A DNA stretch of 64,000 nt from assembly GCF_037392515.1 (NCBI RefSeq), contig NC_090295.1, positions 23,166,501-23,230,500 of the forward strand. The letters run 5' to 3'. The stretch is from Haliotis asinina (taxonomy: Eukaryota > Mollusca > Gastropoda > Lepetellida > Haliotidae). Below, one piece after another: positions 1-11,782 of the stretch. The notes beneath the pieces were generated by a model. That model saw only the letters and a list, made by a program, of their open reading frames with translations, was not told the DNA's origin and did no database searches. Each line of letters opens with the position of its first letter. The stretch's first letter is position 1. The translations under genes and the position numbers were made by a program.

Positions 1-432
1 TAAAGAGTAGATGATAGTATCACTCTACATTATTTAATTGTTTAAAACTGGTACAATGTTGAAACAAGTTCAGTAGAATATATTCTTCTAAGTGTTTTAT
101 CAATTAAAGTCGACAACCTTTTTCACGTTAATTTCAAATCCTTTACGGAACAAAATCGAAATTTTGAACGATTTCTATACATTAAAGAGAATTACATTTT
201 GATTAACTTTAAATCTTTCATTGATTAAGACAATATTTGTGATTTAACCGAAAGAAATTTGACCGACCAGTCTTTCGAACGAAAAAGTAACAAAAGGTTA
301 CGACAAGTGCAGTGTTACAAATGAATGACAATGAACTGGACATGATCGCAATGACATTGTCGTTTAAGGAATTAGAAAGAGGTGTTGATGGATGAAATCT
401 TAACTCTTACTGAATGAATGGCATTATATATT
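1..432. other. No recognisable feature
   Basis: AT-rich unique-looking sequence. I see no coding potential, repeat unit or RNA gene here. It ends at the TA target of the mariner element. Confidence 0.6.
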
Positions 433-434
433 TA

Positions 435-1703
435 CGAGGGGATGTCAATAAGTTTTGAGCCTTGCATAGAAAAACACAAAATATTGGTATGAACCACATT
501 TATTTTTCAACATAGTCCCCTTGTGAGTCAAGACACTTGTTCCATCTTTTCTGCCAGGCGCTGATGCCATCTCTGTACAAGGCGCCATTTTGGTCCTCAA
601 ACCAAGCCTCAATAGCAGCAATAAGCTCATTATCATCCTGAAATTTACGACCACGCAAGAGTTTCTTGAGATTTGGGAACAGATGGTAATCACTTGGTGC
701 CAGGTCTGGAGAGTAGGGGGGGATGATTCCTGGACAGCAGCGGCTGCAACGCGAGATGTGTGTACAGGAGCATTGTCTTGATGTAGAAGAATACCACGTC
801 TGATCTTTCCCCGGTGCTTCTCCTTGATTGACTGTCGCACTTGCCTCAACAAGTTAGCGTAATATTCCCCATTCATTGTTCTTCCTTTTGGTAAGTAATC
901 TATGTGGATGACGCCTTTGCTATCCCAGAAGACTGTCGCCATTACCTTCTCCACTGATCTGGAGGCTTTGAACCTTTTGGTCCTGGGAGAAGTGACATGT
1001 TTCCATTCCATGGATTCTTGTTTGCTCTCAGGATCATAGTGGTGGATCCAGGTTTCATCACAGGTTACTAGCCTAAAGTGAAAATCTTCTGGATTCTTGT
1101 TGTATCTGGTTAGCATGGAGTTGCTTATGGTGACCCTTGTTTGCTTCATTTCATCTGTAAGCATTCTTGGCACCCATCTTGCGCACACCTTAGACATGGC
1201 GAGATGTTCTTGAAGAATTGTCTCGATGGATCCGTGTGAAATGCCTGTGGTCTCCTCTAACTCATGGAGTGTGATTCGACGATTTTCCAGCACAAGTCTA
1301 TGCACTCTGTCAATGTTTTCCTGACTAGTGCTTGTTGTTGGGCGACCTGGACAGGGGTCATCTTCAAGACTCTCTCTACCATGCTTAAAATCATTGACCC
1401 ATCGTTTGATGGTAGCAGATAAAGGGGAAGACCTCCTGATAAACTGCTAAAAGCCTTTCTTCAATGTTCTTTGCCGAGTTTCCTTCTAGAACTAAAAGCT
1501 TAATTACTGCTCTATACTCAATTTTATCCATTTTCACTGGGGGTCTCTTTCTGTCAATGTGAGCTGTTCAATAACATCTGAGACTAGGATATCAAAACTT
1601 ATATATCACATCAGCTACACCCCAAGGTTCAATGTCGTACCATAGGCTGTGACACCTGGGTATGAAAAATGCTCAAGGCTCAAAACTTATTAACATTCCC
1701 TCG
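435..1703 (-). mobile_element. mariner-type DNA transposon with both terminal inverted repeats
   Basis: The element is flanked on each side by the dinucleotide TA (433-434 and 1704-1705), the target duplication of the Tc1/mariner superfamily. Its ends are inverted repeats of about 34 bp: the left end starts CGAGGGGATGTCAATAAG and the right end, read inward, starts CGAGGGAATGTTAATAAG, with the shared run TTTTGAGCCTTG following. The 1.27-kb length is the normal size of a mariner. It carries one transposase, on the minus strand, which is broken, so the copy cannot move by itself but could be mobilised in trans if its ends are still recognised. Confidence 0.93.
500..1532 (-). pseudogene. mariner transposase (DD34D type), broken
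   Basis: The start is the ATG at 1532 (MDKIEYRAVIK), giving the usual N-terminal helix-turn-helix region. A continuous stretch from about 1305 carries the family motifs CDETWIHHYD (first catalytic Asp) and HQDNAPVHTS (second Asp). The third, YSPDLAPSD, is readable in another frame near 690-715, and the protein ends WNKCLDSQGDYVEK before the stop at 500. The reading frame changes near 1425-1440 and again near 725-735, where about 20 bp encoding the residues before PPYSPDLAPSD appear deleted. Cut-and-paste transposition at TA sites is known for the family; this copy is inactive. The frames and motif spacing fit mariner rather than Tc1. Confidence 0.88.
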
Positions 1704-1705
1704 TA

Positions 1706-2509
1706 GAAGCTGTGAAATAGAATATAGGCAATAACGACTTCAAGCAACGGCACATCTTTATCGAAATAAAGAAGATGTTACCCATAGTTTGTCTATACTC
1801 CAATCAGACGCCAAGCGAACTCTCATCGAGGACACACACGCTACAGATCATTCATTTGTTCATGTCTGACAACACTTCATTGCCATTCTGTTAGTGCGTT
1901 ATGAATGGGGTGTATGCTTTACAAACTGTGTGAAACTGCATTTTATTGCCCTTAAGATAAATTATCGAATTCTGATTGGTCAATAGCCAAAGCATACGAA
2001 ACCATGTAAGTGCATTTTGACGAAGCTTACAACCAGTCAAATCTGTCACGTGACACACCCCACTGGTTGCACCAATAGCCTTGACCTTAGATTGCGTGTG
2101 GAAAACTGATTTTTCTGTGTCTGCATTTCACTTGTTTAACAAAACGTTCCCTTCATGACCATGCACGAAAAATCTCCCATTTACGCAGATCGATGGTCAT
2201 GCTATTGATCACTTGATTGTCTGACTCGATTATTTACAGAGCGGCGCCATATACCTTGAATATTACTGAGTAAATGTAACATCTTAAATGTAACCTCACT
2301 CACACAGGAAAACTTCACATCGAAAAGTATGGCGTCCCATAAAGATAAGCTAAATGAAGAGATCTTACAAATTTGTCTCACGGTGTTTGCAATAGTCTAA
2401 CAGTCCTTTCACCCTTCCACCTTTCATAACCCCGTGTGAAGAAAGGTATCAAGCTGCCGTCTTCTCAATATGTTGCTCTATATGAAATGGCGACCAAGCT
2501 TATGTTAAT
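1706..2509. other. Intergenic or intronic, nothing recognised
   Basis: No repeat or coding signal that I can support. It may be intron upstream of the GT92 exon. I searched for an upstream GT92 exon with a membrane anchor and did not find one. Confidence 0.45.
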
Positions 2510-2520
2510 ACGTTATCTAG

Positions 2521-2720
2521 TGAGTGAGTGAGTGAGTTTAGTTTTACGCCGCACTCAGCAATATTACAGCTATATGGCGGCGGTCTGTAAATAATCGAGT
2601 CTGGACCAGACAATCCAGTGATCAACAACATGAGCATCGATCTGCGCAATTGGGAACCGATGACATGTGTCAACCAAGTCAGCGAGCCTGACCACCCGAT
2701 CCCGTTAGTCGCCTCTTACG
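2521..2720 (-). mobile_element. SINE family A, 5'-truncated copy
   Basis: This copy reads tail-first on the plus strand: TGAG repeats, then the conserved body with the GGCGGCGGTCTGTAAATAA segment. It is flanked by an exact 11-bp direct repeat ACGTTATCTAG (2510-2520 and 2721-2731), which defines both borders and shows target-primed insertion. The head found in the full copy at 18285 is missing. It lies about 200 bp upstream of the GT92 splice acceptor. Confidence 0.93.
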
Positions 2721-2919
2721 ACGTTATCTAGATGTATTGATGTTATGTATACACTATCTTTTCAGTAAATCACTGAACTGGTGACGTAGTGACCTTCATC
2801 AAGGTCAATCGAAGGTCACTCGAATGGTCATGGACTACCTCCATCTTTCTATTGCCATTTCCAGATACTATTCAGGATTTCTATCAGATTAATTTTCTTT
2901 TTCAACAATCTATTTTCAG

Positions 2920-3826
2920 ATACCATTCAGGATTTATCAAATGCATGCTGCCCAAAGATGTCCGACCAACAACAGTCAGCATTAGTGGAAATATTACTGC
3001 GGCCCACAATATGTTGAGAGTTATCTACCCTTTGAAGAAGAAAAGACGCTTGACCAGATGTTTCTCAGCACTCCATTCCAATTTCAGCAACACTTTGCAG
3101 CTCATACAGACACTTGAAATCAGTCTCATGTTCGGTGTCGACCACTTCATTATTTACAATTACAGTATTCACGAATCTGCCATGAATGTTTTGAAACATT
3201 ACCGTGATTTGGGAGTGTTAGATATCTTATCTTGGGATGTACCTGTAAATCGAAATGAGATTCATTATTTTGCACAACTTGCTGCCATTCAGGAATGTAT
3301 TTATAGAAACTTGCATGTCTCTGAATATATACTGACAGGAGACACGGATGAAGTCTACATACCTAAAGTGTATTCCAATACGTCGGACATGATCACTGAC
3401 AACTTAAAAGGTCGACCATCATGTTCTGGTATGCTTGTCCGGCATGCCTTTTTCCCTTTAAACCTTCAGCCTCATATGGGAAATTTTACCCTCAAAGAAG
3501 AAGCAAGGAGACTGAATCTTACTTATCTGTTGTACACAAGTCATTTGAAAACAAACAACCCTGGAGACAGGACAAAACTGATCATCCAACCAACAGGTGT
3601 TGAAATTGGTGGTATTCATTCTGTTGAAAAATTTCGGCCAGGGCACAATTTTTGTATATGTCCATTGTCTCGATGCCTTCTACACCATTATCGTGTTGTA
3701 GCGCCAAAGGAGTGGGGATCCTTCCGAGCAACCGATGTGTCGTTGCTGAAGTATTCTGAAACGATTGTTAAACGCATTATCGACAGGATAAACCGTTTAA
3801 ACCAGGAGGAACAGAGTGGACTTTGA
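2920..3826 (+). CDS. GT92 (DUF23) family glycosyltransferase, terminal exon
   Basis: GT92 proteins are Golgi type II membrane enzymes; the characterised nematode member GALT-1 is a galactosyltransferase acting on N-glycan core fucose. This exon encodes about 300 residues covering the catalytic domain. It contains CFSALHSNFSNTLQLIQ, then LEISLMFGVDHFIIYN, the nucleotide-sugar/metal motif GDTDEVYIP (a DxD type), PCSGMLV-like sequence after the acceptor-side loop, and LLHHYRVV near the end; the stop is TGA at 3824-3826. The open frame extends upstream to 2789, but a good acceptor (TATTTTCAG, 2911-2919) marks the likely exon start. A similar upstream acceptor at 2864 would run into a stop after eight codons. 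The N-terminal anchor exon is not visible, so the gene is partial here. The exact sugar donor and acceptor cannot be told from sequence. Confidence 0.85.
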
Positions 3827-4512
3827 AGTTCGATGTGTTTGTGCTTTGACATTTTTTGAGTATAACAAGGATATAATTGTTGTTGTTTTTTTTAATTCAG
3901 CTATCTTCTGCAAATGTGCTTGATATTAGTAGATATTGCCTTTAGCCATTCCATCCTTGACTGCAATCAAACCTCAGCTTTATGTGTGAGGACCCAACAC
4001 CTTAACCACCTGGCTACCTCCCCAACTCCGTCAGAAATCTTTGATTACAACTGCTGATTCGTATTGTATGTGCGATGTAGCGAATACTTATGTAATCAGA
4101 TGGCAACAACGGGCGGAACTGAAACTTTCAGTTTGAAGTGTGTGATATGGTTTTTGCTTTCAAAATTATCATTGTGCACCTTAGTAGAATCACTACATCT
4201 CCAAAATGTTTAACACAGAGTGTGGCTGGTTGAAAAAACGTTGCGTTTGAAAAATGAAAAACAATTTCCTTTTAAAGAATTTCTCCAGCTATCTTCTTTT
4301 CATTAGGATTAAATATACCGTTTATTGTTGCTTGACGTCTATTCATCAAAGTAAGTTCGTCTATCGATCGTTCATAGTAGTATGTCTGTCGGTCTTTCCT
4401 GAGGTTATTGACGCCATCTAACCTAGAAGATTATCATGAATTATGAACATATTATTACGACGATAGCCGGCAGACGATAACAACAATACAGGAAAATGCA
4501 GTGGGAAAGCCT
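3827..4512. other. GT92 3' flank, nothing further recognised
   Basis: Probable 3' untranslated and flanking sequence of the GT92 gene. I see no AATAAA close to the stop; the first one on this strand is near 4788. No repeats or RNA genes are recognised. Confidence 0.4.
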
Positions 4513-4719
4513 AGATAGCCTAGTGCTTTAAGTGTCCGTTTGCTCGCCACGTCGAAGACCCGGGTTCCATTCCCCACATGGGAACAATGTGTGAAACCTT
4601 TTTCTGGTGTTCCCCGCTGTGATATTGATGGAATATCTCTAAAACTTGAAACCCATTTCTGGTGTCTCTCGCTGTAATATTGCAAGAATATTGATAAAAA
4701 CGGCGTAAAACCCACTCAT
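4513..4719 (+). mobile_element. SINE family B, with internally duplicated 3' body
   Basis: It has a tRNA-derived head: GATAGCCTAGTG resembles the polymerase III A box and GGGTTCCATTCCCC the B box. The body segment that reads 'acccatttctggtgt...gctgtaatattg' is present twice in tandem, making the copy about 60 bp longer than its relatives. It ends in the common tail GGCGTAAAACCCACTCA. Confidence 0.85.
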
Positions 4720-5206
4720 GTTAAAAATATCGACAGCCATATGTTTTTCAGAGGTACCTTTACTTGTACTTGGTATGTTAATTTCAGAATAAACATACAT
4801 ATGTACTATATTCACAATGTCGATCCAGGTAACCTGGAGATTTAGCCAAAATTATAGCAATCTGGAGCTGAAACTTTGCCTGGCTAAACACGCTAATCTC
4901 CGTTCTGTCATGACAGTTCGACGCAAACAATGTGTTGCTGTTGATGTCATTGATTGCTACGTCGTTGGCTACATGTTGTGTTTCAAAGAACAACTAGGTC
5001 ATCTCCCGGTTACATCGATCCAGTCTGAATCTCGAACCGACCGCGGAATATTACGGACGAAACTTTCAGTAGGAAGAAAATATTATGTCTCCATACTGCC
5101 ATGGCTTGTGTGGACAGTGTGTTACTGCTGAAGATACTGACTGGAAAACCTCTGGATGAGGTTATTGATGGAGAGGTTTCTATCTGAAAGAAAGGAGTAA
5201 GCCAGG
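4720..5206. other. No supported feature
   Basis: Open frames exist on both strands across 4784-5131, but neither resembles a known protein nor has exon-like borders. I treat them as chance. Confidence 0.4.
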
Positions 5207-5359
5207 TTAGTTTTACGCCGCAGTCAGCAAAATTCCTATATGGCGGCGGTCTGTAAATAGCCAAGTCAGAAAATCCAGTGATTATCAGCATGAACATCGA
5301 TTAGGATACGATGTGTCAACCAGGTCAACGAGCCTGACCAAACGATCACGTTTGTCGCC
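5207..5359 (-). mobile_element. SINE family A fragment
   Basis: Reads TTAGTTTTACGCCGCAGTC, then TATGGCGGCGGTCTGTAAAT, then the 'gtcaaccaggtcaacgagcc' segment. It is diverged and has several short deletions compared with 42364-42600. Confidence 0.85.
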
Positions 5360-5407
5360 CAACACGTCCAAATCCAACTCACTTATTCGCTGTAAGGAAG
5401 GAGCTGT

Positions 5408-5555
5408 GGGGTAGCCTCGTGGTTGAAGCGTTCGCTCGGCAGACTGAAGACCACGTTCGATTCCGCATACAATTTGAAACCTATATCAAGTGCACCTCGC
5501 TGTGTTATTGCAAGGATATTGATAAAACGGTGCAAAAGCCTACTCACTCCCTCAC
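5408..5555 (+). mobile_element. SINE family B copy
   Basis: The head GGGTAGCCTCGTGGTTGAAG (A box) and GTTCGATTCC (B box) are clear. The tail is GGTGCAAAAGCCTACTCACT. Confidence 0.87.
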
Positions 5556-5663
5556 ACGTGGTTCTTGGTTCGTTTAACTAATATAACGGTGTGTCATATT
5601 GGTGTTAATCCTGAGTGTGTGATTCATTTCAGACATCACAACGTGATCTTCCTGATAACTGTG

Positions 5664-5820
5664 TGTGAGTGAATTTAGTTTTACGCTGCTTGAGGCAGTA
5701 AACCAGCAATATCATGGCGAGGGACACCAGAAATAGCCATCACACATTATACCCATGTGGGTAATCGAACCCGCGTCTTCGGCGTGACGGACGAACCCTT
5801 TAACCATCAGACTATCCCTT
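5664..5820 (-). mobile_element. SINE family B copy, reverse orientation
   Basis: Starts with the tail complement GTGAGTGAATTTAGTTTTAC and ends with the reversed tRNA-like head (AATCGAACCC B box complement, then 'ccctttaaccatcagactatcc'). Confidence 0.87.
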
Positions 5821-5884
5821 CTACAACGAAGGAAAGCATTATGTTGTTCCGGTGTTATTTGTTGGTGCTTTAAGTTTTAAGGGA

Positions 5885-6300
5885 CTATGATGATCAGTTT
5901 TGTCATTTTTGAGTGAGATGTCTGTGGGGGCACATTTTAGGGAAATGATAGTCTATTACTTGTTTCGAATTTCAGGGAAAGGTTATTCCCTCACTTGACC
6001 CTTTTTTATATTTTTGAGTGAGAGGTCTGTGGATGGCATGCTTTAGCAAACTGTTATTCCCTTACTTGTTTTGAGCGAGGTGTACGTAAGAGGTTGCGTC
6101 GTGACCATTTCTGGTATTTTTGAGTGAGAGGCGTGCGGGGTGACATTGACATATTATTCCCTTACTTATTTTGAATGAGGTGTACTTTTGTTGGCTTTTT
6201 GTTACTTTAAATGATCCTTGTCGGTTTTGAGTGAGTGGTCTTCGGGTGGCATAATTTACTGAAATATTTTTTCCCTGTTTTGAGTGAGATTTACTCCTTT
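5885..6300. repeat. Degenerate 106-bp tandem repeat, about four units
   Basis: The key word TTTTGAGTGAG recurs with its G of GAGTGAG at 5911, 6016, 6122 and 6229, spacing 105 to 107 bp, each followed by a (G)GTCTGTGG-like run and then 'ttattcccttacttg'. A partial fifth unit starts near 6285. No coding sense seen. Confidence 0.75.
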
Positions 6301-6722
6301 ACTGGCATTTATTTCTCACGCGCTGCTGCACGGACATTGATCTGTTTTTCAAGTAAATAGAATAAAATTACATCACAATAGAACGCACGGGCCTGGCAAT
6401 GACGTTGTATCTTTGTCTGGCATTGATTCCTGCAAGCAGAAATGGTCGTTTTGACTAGACCGTATACAGTACCAGTTGTAAACCATTCAACCGGAGGGTG
6501 GAAATTTCAAAAGAATTTGGAGTGCTTGTTGAATAATATATGACCCAAAACATCAACAAAGACATATGAATTGTACTTTGTATTGCTGTGCTTGTACGGT
6601 GTATATTGATCTGTACTGCTTCATCTTATACTGGATGTCAATTTCCGTGCATTGGTGTATTTTCTCGAATTTAGTTATGATAATTATCCCCTGCAACGCG
6701 TTTTCCGGGGCGTAATAAATAC
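6301..6722. other. No recognisable feature
   Basis: AT-rich sequence with no repeat or coding signal that I can support. Confidence 0.4.
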
Positions 6723-6723
6723 A

Positions 6724-6782
6724 TTCCGTCCGTCCGTCCGTCCGTCCGTCCGTTCATGCGTCCGTCCGTTCATGCGTCCGTT
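6724..6782. repeat. CCGT microsatellite
   Basis: Tandem CCGT units, interrupted twice by TCATG near the right end. It lies immediately before the 170-bp satellite units. Confidence 0.95.
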
Positions 6783-6787
6783 TGTGC

Positions 6788-7165
6788 ATATTTATCTTTT
6801 ACGGAGCAGAACTTTAAACCGTTCACTATTTCCTCACCACACTTGGCACACAGATAGCTCTGCTGGTGTACTGGTGTCTTTTGGTAGTTTTGGAATTTTT
6901 GAATACATTTTTTTGGCGTTTCCATGACAGCAAGTTTGACTTTGACTGAAATTGGTTGTTGTGCTCATTTTCGAAGCAGAACTCTAAAACCGTTCACTAT
7001 TTCTTCACCAAACGTGACACAGAGATTGATCTAGTGGTGTACCGGTGCCTTTTCGTAGTTTGGGTATTCTGAATAAAATATCTTTGTCCTTTCCATGGCA
7101 ACAGCTTTGACTTCGTCTGAAATTGATGGTTGTGCCCCTTTTAGGCGAAGAACCTTAAATACAAT
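6788..7165 (+). repeat. 170-bp satellite family, two units plus a partial third
   Basis: Each unit starts near AGCAGAACT (6805, 6975, degenerate at 7148), continues 'aaaccgttcactatttc(t/c)tcacca', then 'ggtgt(a/c)ctggtg' and 'tttccatg(g)cac(a)gc'. The spacing is 170 to 173 bp. The same family occurs at 29210-30190 and singly at 30425-30605. No protein is implied even though stretches stay open. Confidence 0.8.
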
Positions 7166-7179
7166 ACACAGAATCCCCA

Positions 7180-7947
7180 ATACACGTCACGCGTAGCGCA
7201 CACTCATAGTATCAATACCCTGATACACACCATGTGTGGAGCACACACAAGTACCAATACCCCAATACACGTCACGTGTAGAGCACACTCAAAGTATCAA
7301 TACCCCAATACACGTCACATGTAGAGCACACTCAAAGTACTATTACCTCAATACACGTCAGGTGTAGAGCACACTCAAAGTACCAATACCCCAATACACT
7401 TCACATGTAGAGCACACTCAAAGTACCATTACCTCAATACACGTCACGTGTAGAGCACACTCACAGTACCAATACCCCAATACACTTCACATGTAGAGCA
7501 CACTCAAAGTATCAATACCTCATTACACGTCACGTGTAGCGCACACTCACAGTACCAATACCTCAATACACGTCAGGTGTAGAGCACACCCAAAGTACCA
7601 ATACCCCAATACACGCCACGTGTAGAGCACACTCACAGTACCATTACCCCAATACACGTCACGTGTAGAGCACACTCAAAGTACCAATACCCCAATACAC
7701 GTCACATGTAGAGCACACTCAAAGTACCATTACCTCAATACACGTCAGGTGTAGAGCACACTCACAGTACCAATACCTCAATACACGTCAGGTGTAGAGC
7801 ACACTCAAAGTACCAATACCTCAATACACGTCAGGTGTAGAGCACATTCAAAGTACCAATACCTCGATAGACACCATGTGTAGAGCACACACAAGTACCA
7901 ATACCCCGATACACATCACGTGTAGAGCACACTCAAATTACCAGTAA
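7180..7947. repeat. 44-bp minisatellite, about 17 units, with a CACGTG core
   Basis: The unit reads AATACACGTCACGTGTAGAG, then CACACTCAAAGTACCAATAC and CCC/TC. It is repeated about 17.5 times with scattered variants (CATGTG, CAGGTG). The central TCACGTG is a palindrome matching an E-box. A second array of the same family, with 43-bp units, lies at 11783-11952 next to the fucosyltransferase gene. Confidence 0.93.
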
Positions 7948-8165
7948 CCTCATATATGAATAACATCAATTTTACTTATCCATTTCCAAACGGTCTTACA
8001 AGAACACCCTTTACATCGATCGAAATTCACAGCAAAGTACAGGGAAATATGTTCTCATGCAAACTCTCTAATAAATTTGAAGCTAAATGAATCTTCAATA
8101 ACATAAAATCACACATAATCTCCAAAACATTGAGGCGGTGAGTGGTGAATATCTTTAAATACCTG
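7948..8165 (-). repeat. Duplicated 3' flank of the fucosyltransferase gene
   Basis: From CATATATGAATAACATC to ATATCTTTAAATACCT this matches 11953-12170 almost throughout (shared runs include TTTTACTTATCCATTTCCAA and ACATAAAATCACACATAAT). The homology runs up to the equivalent of the last codons and stop of the fucosyltransferase (GATATTTAA on the minus strand) and then ends. It looks like the remains of a duplicated gene 3' end. A lone degenerate 44-bp unit follows at about 8187-8225. Confidence 0.8.
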
Positions 8166-11100
8166 TTCAGTAATTGCCACACAGCCTATGCACGTTACGT
8201 GTAGATCACTAACAAATTACCCGCTAGTGTGCGAAAAATTACAAAATCTTGCTAGCCAGTCGGGCTAGCTATTCATGAAAGTTACTAGCCCACGAAATAA
8301 CCCACTAGCCTGAAATCTGAACTCGGAAACTTTGCAAAAGATATTGTCAACATTAAGCTGCTAATATCGTGAACATTTTTATGTTGTCATAATATTGCAT
8401 GATTTAAAGGGGCACTGATGTGGAACGAATAATGTTTCTCGACAAATTGGTCAGCACCAGCTCCCCTCGACCGTGACGGACATAGGGACTGGGCTCCTGT
8501 CCACATTAGCAGAATTTCTTCACCCTAATAATGCCCAACATATGCCATTATTTCAAAAACGTCCATGGTATTCCTTGTCTGATTGTAACAAAATATCCCA
8601 GTAGTGTAGGGTTTTTTTTCTAATTCCTGGATAGTATAGTGACTGATCCATTTGATCCTATTTCTGTGCTTTTTACCTCGATATTTAATCTTGTCATGCC
8701 ATTTGTAACATATAAGTCCGAAAGATTGCCAAGCTTTATATGTAGATAGTTTTGAGGGTTCGCCCAGCTGTCATAGCAAAAATTATTATCTATGATAATG
8801 AAAACACATAGTTGATTTATTTGAATTCGTAAACTAAAAACAACGACTTTGCCAGGGGTAGAGAAATCTGCGAGAGTGTATTTTCTGTAAATTGCATTTT
8901 TAATTACGTAATAGTTATTGTTAGGCCACAACGTTTAGTGTTTTGAATGATAATTATTATGGGTCACATTCCGTATCATAAATGTTCAATAATTTTAGTA
9001 TTTTGGCAGCAGACTTTACACACATTTACTGGAGTACATAATACTGCCTCGGCGTCAACGCTTGATCTTCATAACCGCTGCCTGACTGCCTGTTGTGTTA
9101 CATTCTGCATAACTGTTTCTTACACTCACATCAAGACTTCGGTGAGTTGACATAATATTTTTGACCCATTACCGTAGATTGACTCATTTGTGTTGTACTT
9201 GAAACCTCTCTTGCGTATCTTGCTGTTTTTGCTGAATACAAATTACTGAAATATCAAACTTGTCAGTGTTGCATTTTGCTGGTTCTGAAGGGACTTCATA
9301 CACCTTTTATCACGGCAAATTTTTAACCGTAACATATAAAGATAAGGGAGCATAACTCCGCTATGCTTTACATTAGGTCAATGTAACGCAGAGCACATGG
9401 AGAGAATTTGCTGTGGATACGGACAGTATATTTTCATTATGTTTTGTTCACAAGATCATGTTTGATGTTGTGAGGGTTACAATATTTCCGTCGGCATTCC
9501 TTCTGTACAACATCACCTGGCAGACTTCTGACATAGTCATTTCTCTGACTGCTGGTTGTATTTATTCCCTGACTGCCTTTAACGCCTATATTTACAACTT
9601 CTTGGTCATTTGTTTCCTTCTTGCAGATGATGTCGTGATCCATTATCTGTAACAGTAAAATAGTAACACTATACTTTCCACCGGAATCCTGAAGGATCCA
9701 AATGTTGAAATTCATCATAAGTCAAGTGCAGAGCTTTTAGGAAACGGTGACAAAACGTTAAAAGTGTAAGAAACTTAGAAAGTTATTATTTCAACAAATG
9801 ATGAACAGTAAGAAGGACTTAGCATTTTGCAATGGGGGAGTTTTAATTAGCTAATTTCTCAATATCTACAAAATAAACCACAGCTTTATATACAACAATA
9901 TACTATGATATGATAAGGTATATTATGATAAGGATAAGAAAACTGTGTGGTTTCACTTTTAATGAATTTATTGAACTTTTCACATCTTTTTTCCTTTTTG
10001 ATCAGCATCAAATTCAATGTAATCTTAAACTGACTCATTTAGACCAGTTTCTGTAAAAAACAATGAGTTATAACAAACTTTACCTACATATTAACGAAAA
10101 ACTATCATTTAAAACCCCCGTTATTCTATAAATTTACACATTCTTGGTAAAGTCTGTTGAAGTGAATATGGCCCTCCTGGTTTTCCATGTTTTTTCCCCG
10201 ACAGGGTGACGTTGCATTTTATGCCATTTTAATCTTATTTTAGGCATTATCAAAGCATATTATGTTGATAAAACGGATACGAATAATGTACTTTAAAACG
10301 ATGGCTACGGGTATTCTAGTTTCTTACATAAATGATTAAAAACGGGAGTTGAAAAGTCTAACGTCAAATGTCGCCGGTGCCGTCTAGTAGATTAGGTTAT
10401 ACATTTGTAAAGTTATGCTACACCTTTGACTTATGAGCGAAGAAAATGCACAAATGATATATAAAATAACTTACCTGAGTGGGTAATTCTCCTGAGAACA
10501 GCCAACACGCATGTTTTTTAACTTCTTTTGACCACATGTACATCCATGTACATATAAAGTATATGTGGATATCAGTGTAGGCTTGTTGGACCCAGGATAT
10601 TTTATTTTCAGCAACACAAGCCCCTGTGCTTTTGACGTCTTGATTCAGCTCGCTAGCCGTCAACAGAAACACAGTTGTCTCCCTTTGTCCAGGGGCGGCC
10701 CAAACAGGTCAAATTCACGTTTGATAAATGAATTACATTATTTTAACTATTTTTCTTGTTTCCTCTCTTTAGATTTTATTAGACTTTTAATATGTCATTT
10801 AGACAATGTCAGTGGACATATTTATCGCAAAATAAATTCTTTCGCAATTTGTTTGAGGTTAAATCGTAGAATGACTGGACTAAAATGGCCGCTTCGCTGA
10901 CAAGGGTACACAGGATTTTGGGAGGACTCTTTTCTTGATTCAGGGATATTTTGTACATAAATGTGAGATGTAAGTAATCAAGCAATCAGAATTATTGTAA
11001 TTCTGACTATCTGTGTATTGTTATATGTTTTTATCGTATACATTGTAAATGACGGAAGAAGCCAGAAATGCCGATAATTACTGTTGCAGTTCTGCGTGAG

Positions 11101-11571
11101 TTTGCGTCAGTTGGTGACAAAGACCATTTGTAATTTGATTCTAAGATGTGGGGTATTCAATGATGCATTTGTTGCAGCTGACTATGAAATATACGTAATG
11201 TAATAGGCGTCTCAATACCGACCTTCTCGAAACGTGATTTTGTAAACAATAGCGCATTACGGCGTTCGTGTAAGTATATTTTCGAAAACATCCTAACCAA
11301 TTCTAGTTTCATCGGCGACGTTTCAGAATTATCATTACTGGTCACACGAAACCTTGATATCTGTGATCAATACTCACAGTATGTATCCTATTTTCACATT
11401 TCAAAACGCACGGCAAAAAACGCTCTGAATCGCGATTTTGTATTTTGTGAAAAATGGCGACATTTACGATAACGCCAATTTTCGAGTCATTTTAGGCACT
11501 TTAACGAGGAATTCAAAACTCTCAATTATATTTGTGTGCGTGATATATTTAGAATTTTATTGGACTTCAAA
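8166..11571. other. Long non-coding stretch, nothing firm
   Basis: 3.4 kb of AT-rich sequence. Short open frames occur at 8620-8931, 9413-9718 and 10418-10900, but they overlap each other on opposite strands, have no recognisable domain and no splice context. I recognise no transposon or RNA gene. The motif GCCAGTCGGG occurs near 8255 and again near 11712, possibly part of the duplication that also copied the fucosyltransferase flank. Confidence 0.5.
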
Positions 11572-11594
11572 GGGGGGGGGGGGGGGAGGGGGGG
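11572..11594 (+). repeat. Poly-G tract
   Basis: Fifteen G, one A, then seven G. It is capable of G-quadruplex formation in principle; it may also be a place of length error in the assembly. Confidence 0.9.
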
Positions 11595-11782
11595 TTGAAG
11601 GAGAAGGACATATATGTCCCTGTGCCATCCAGGGGGTTAAACATGTATTATAATTTAACAAGTTGTAAATATTGACATATTTACGAAATATCGCCATGAA
11701 AATTTACAAGCCAGTCGGGTCATTGACCATGGACAGTTTACTAACAACGCGCTAGCGGGCCAGTTGCTATTTCACACACTGA

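Noticed and set aside
7180-7947. CRISPR-like regular repeats
   Set aside because: The units are contiguous 44-bp tandem repeats without unique spacers, and the DNA is animal. The same holds for the 65-bp array at 25342.
8620-10900. Several open frames of 60-110 codons
   Set aside because: They overlap on opposite strands, start and stop in AT-rich DNA, and resemble nothing I know.
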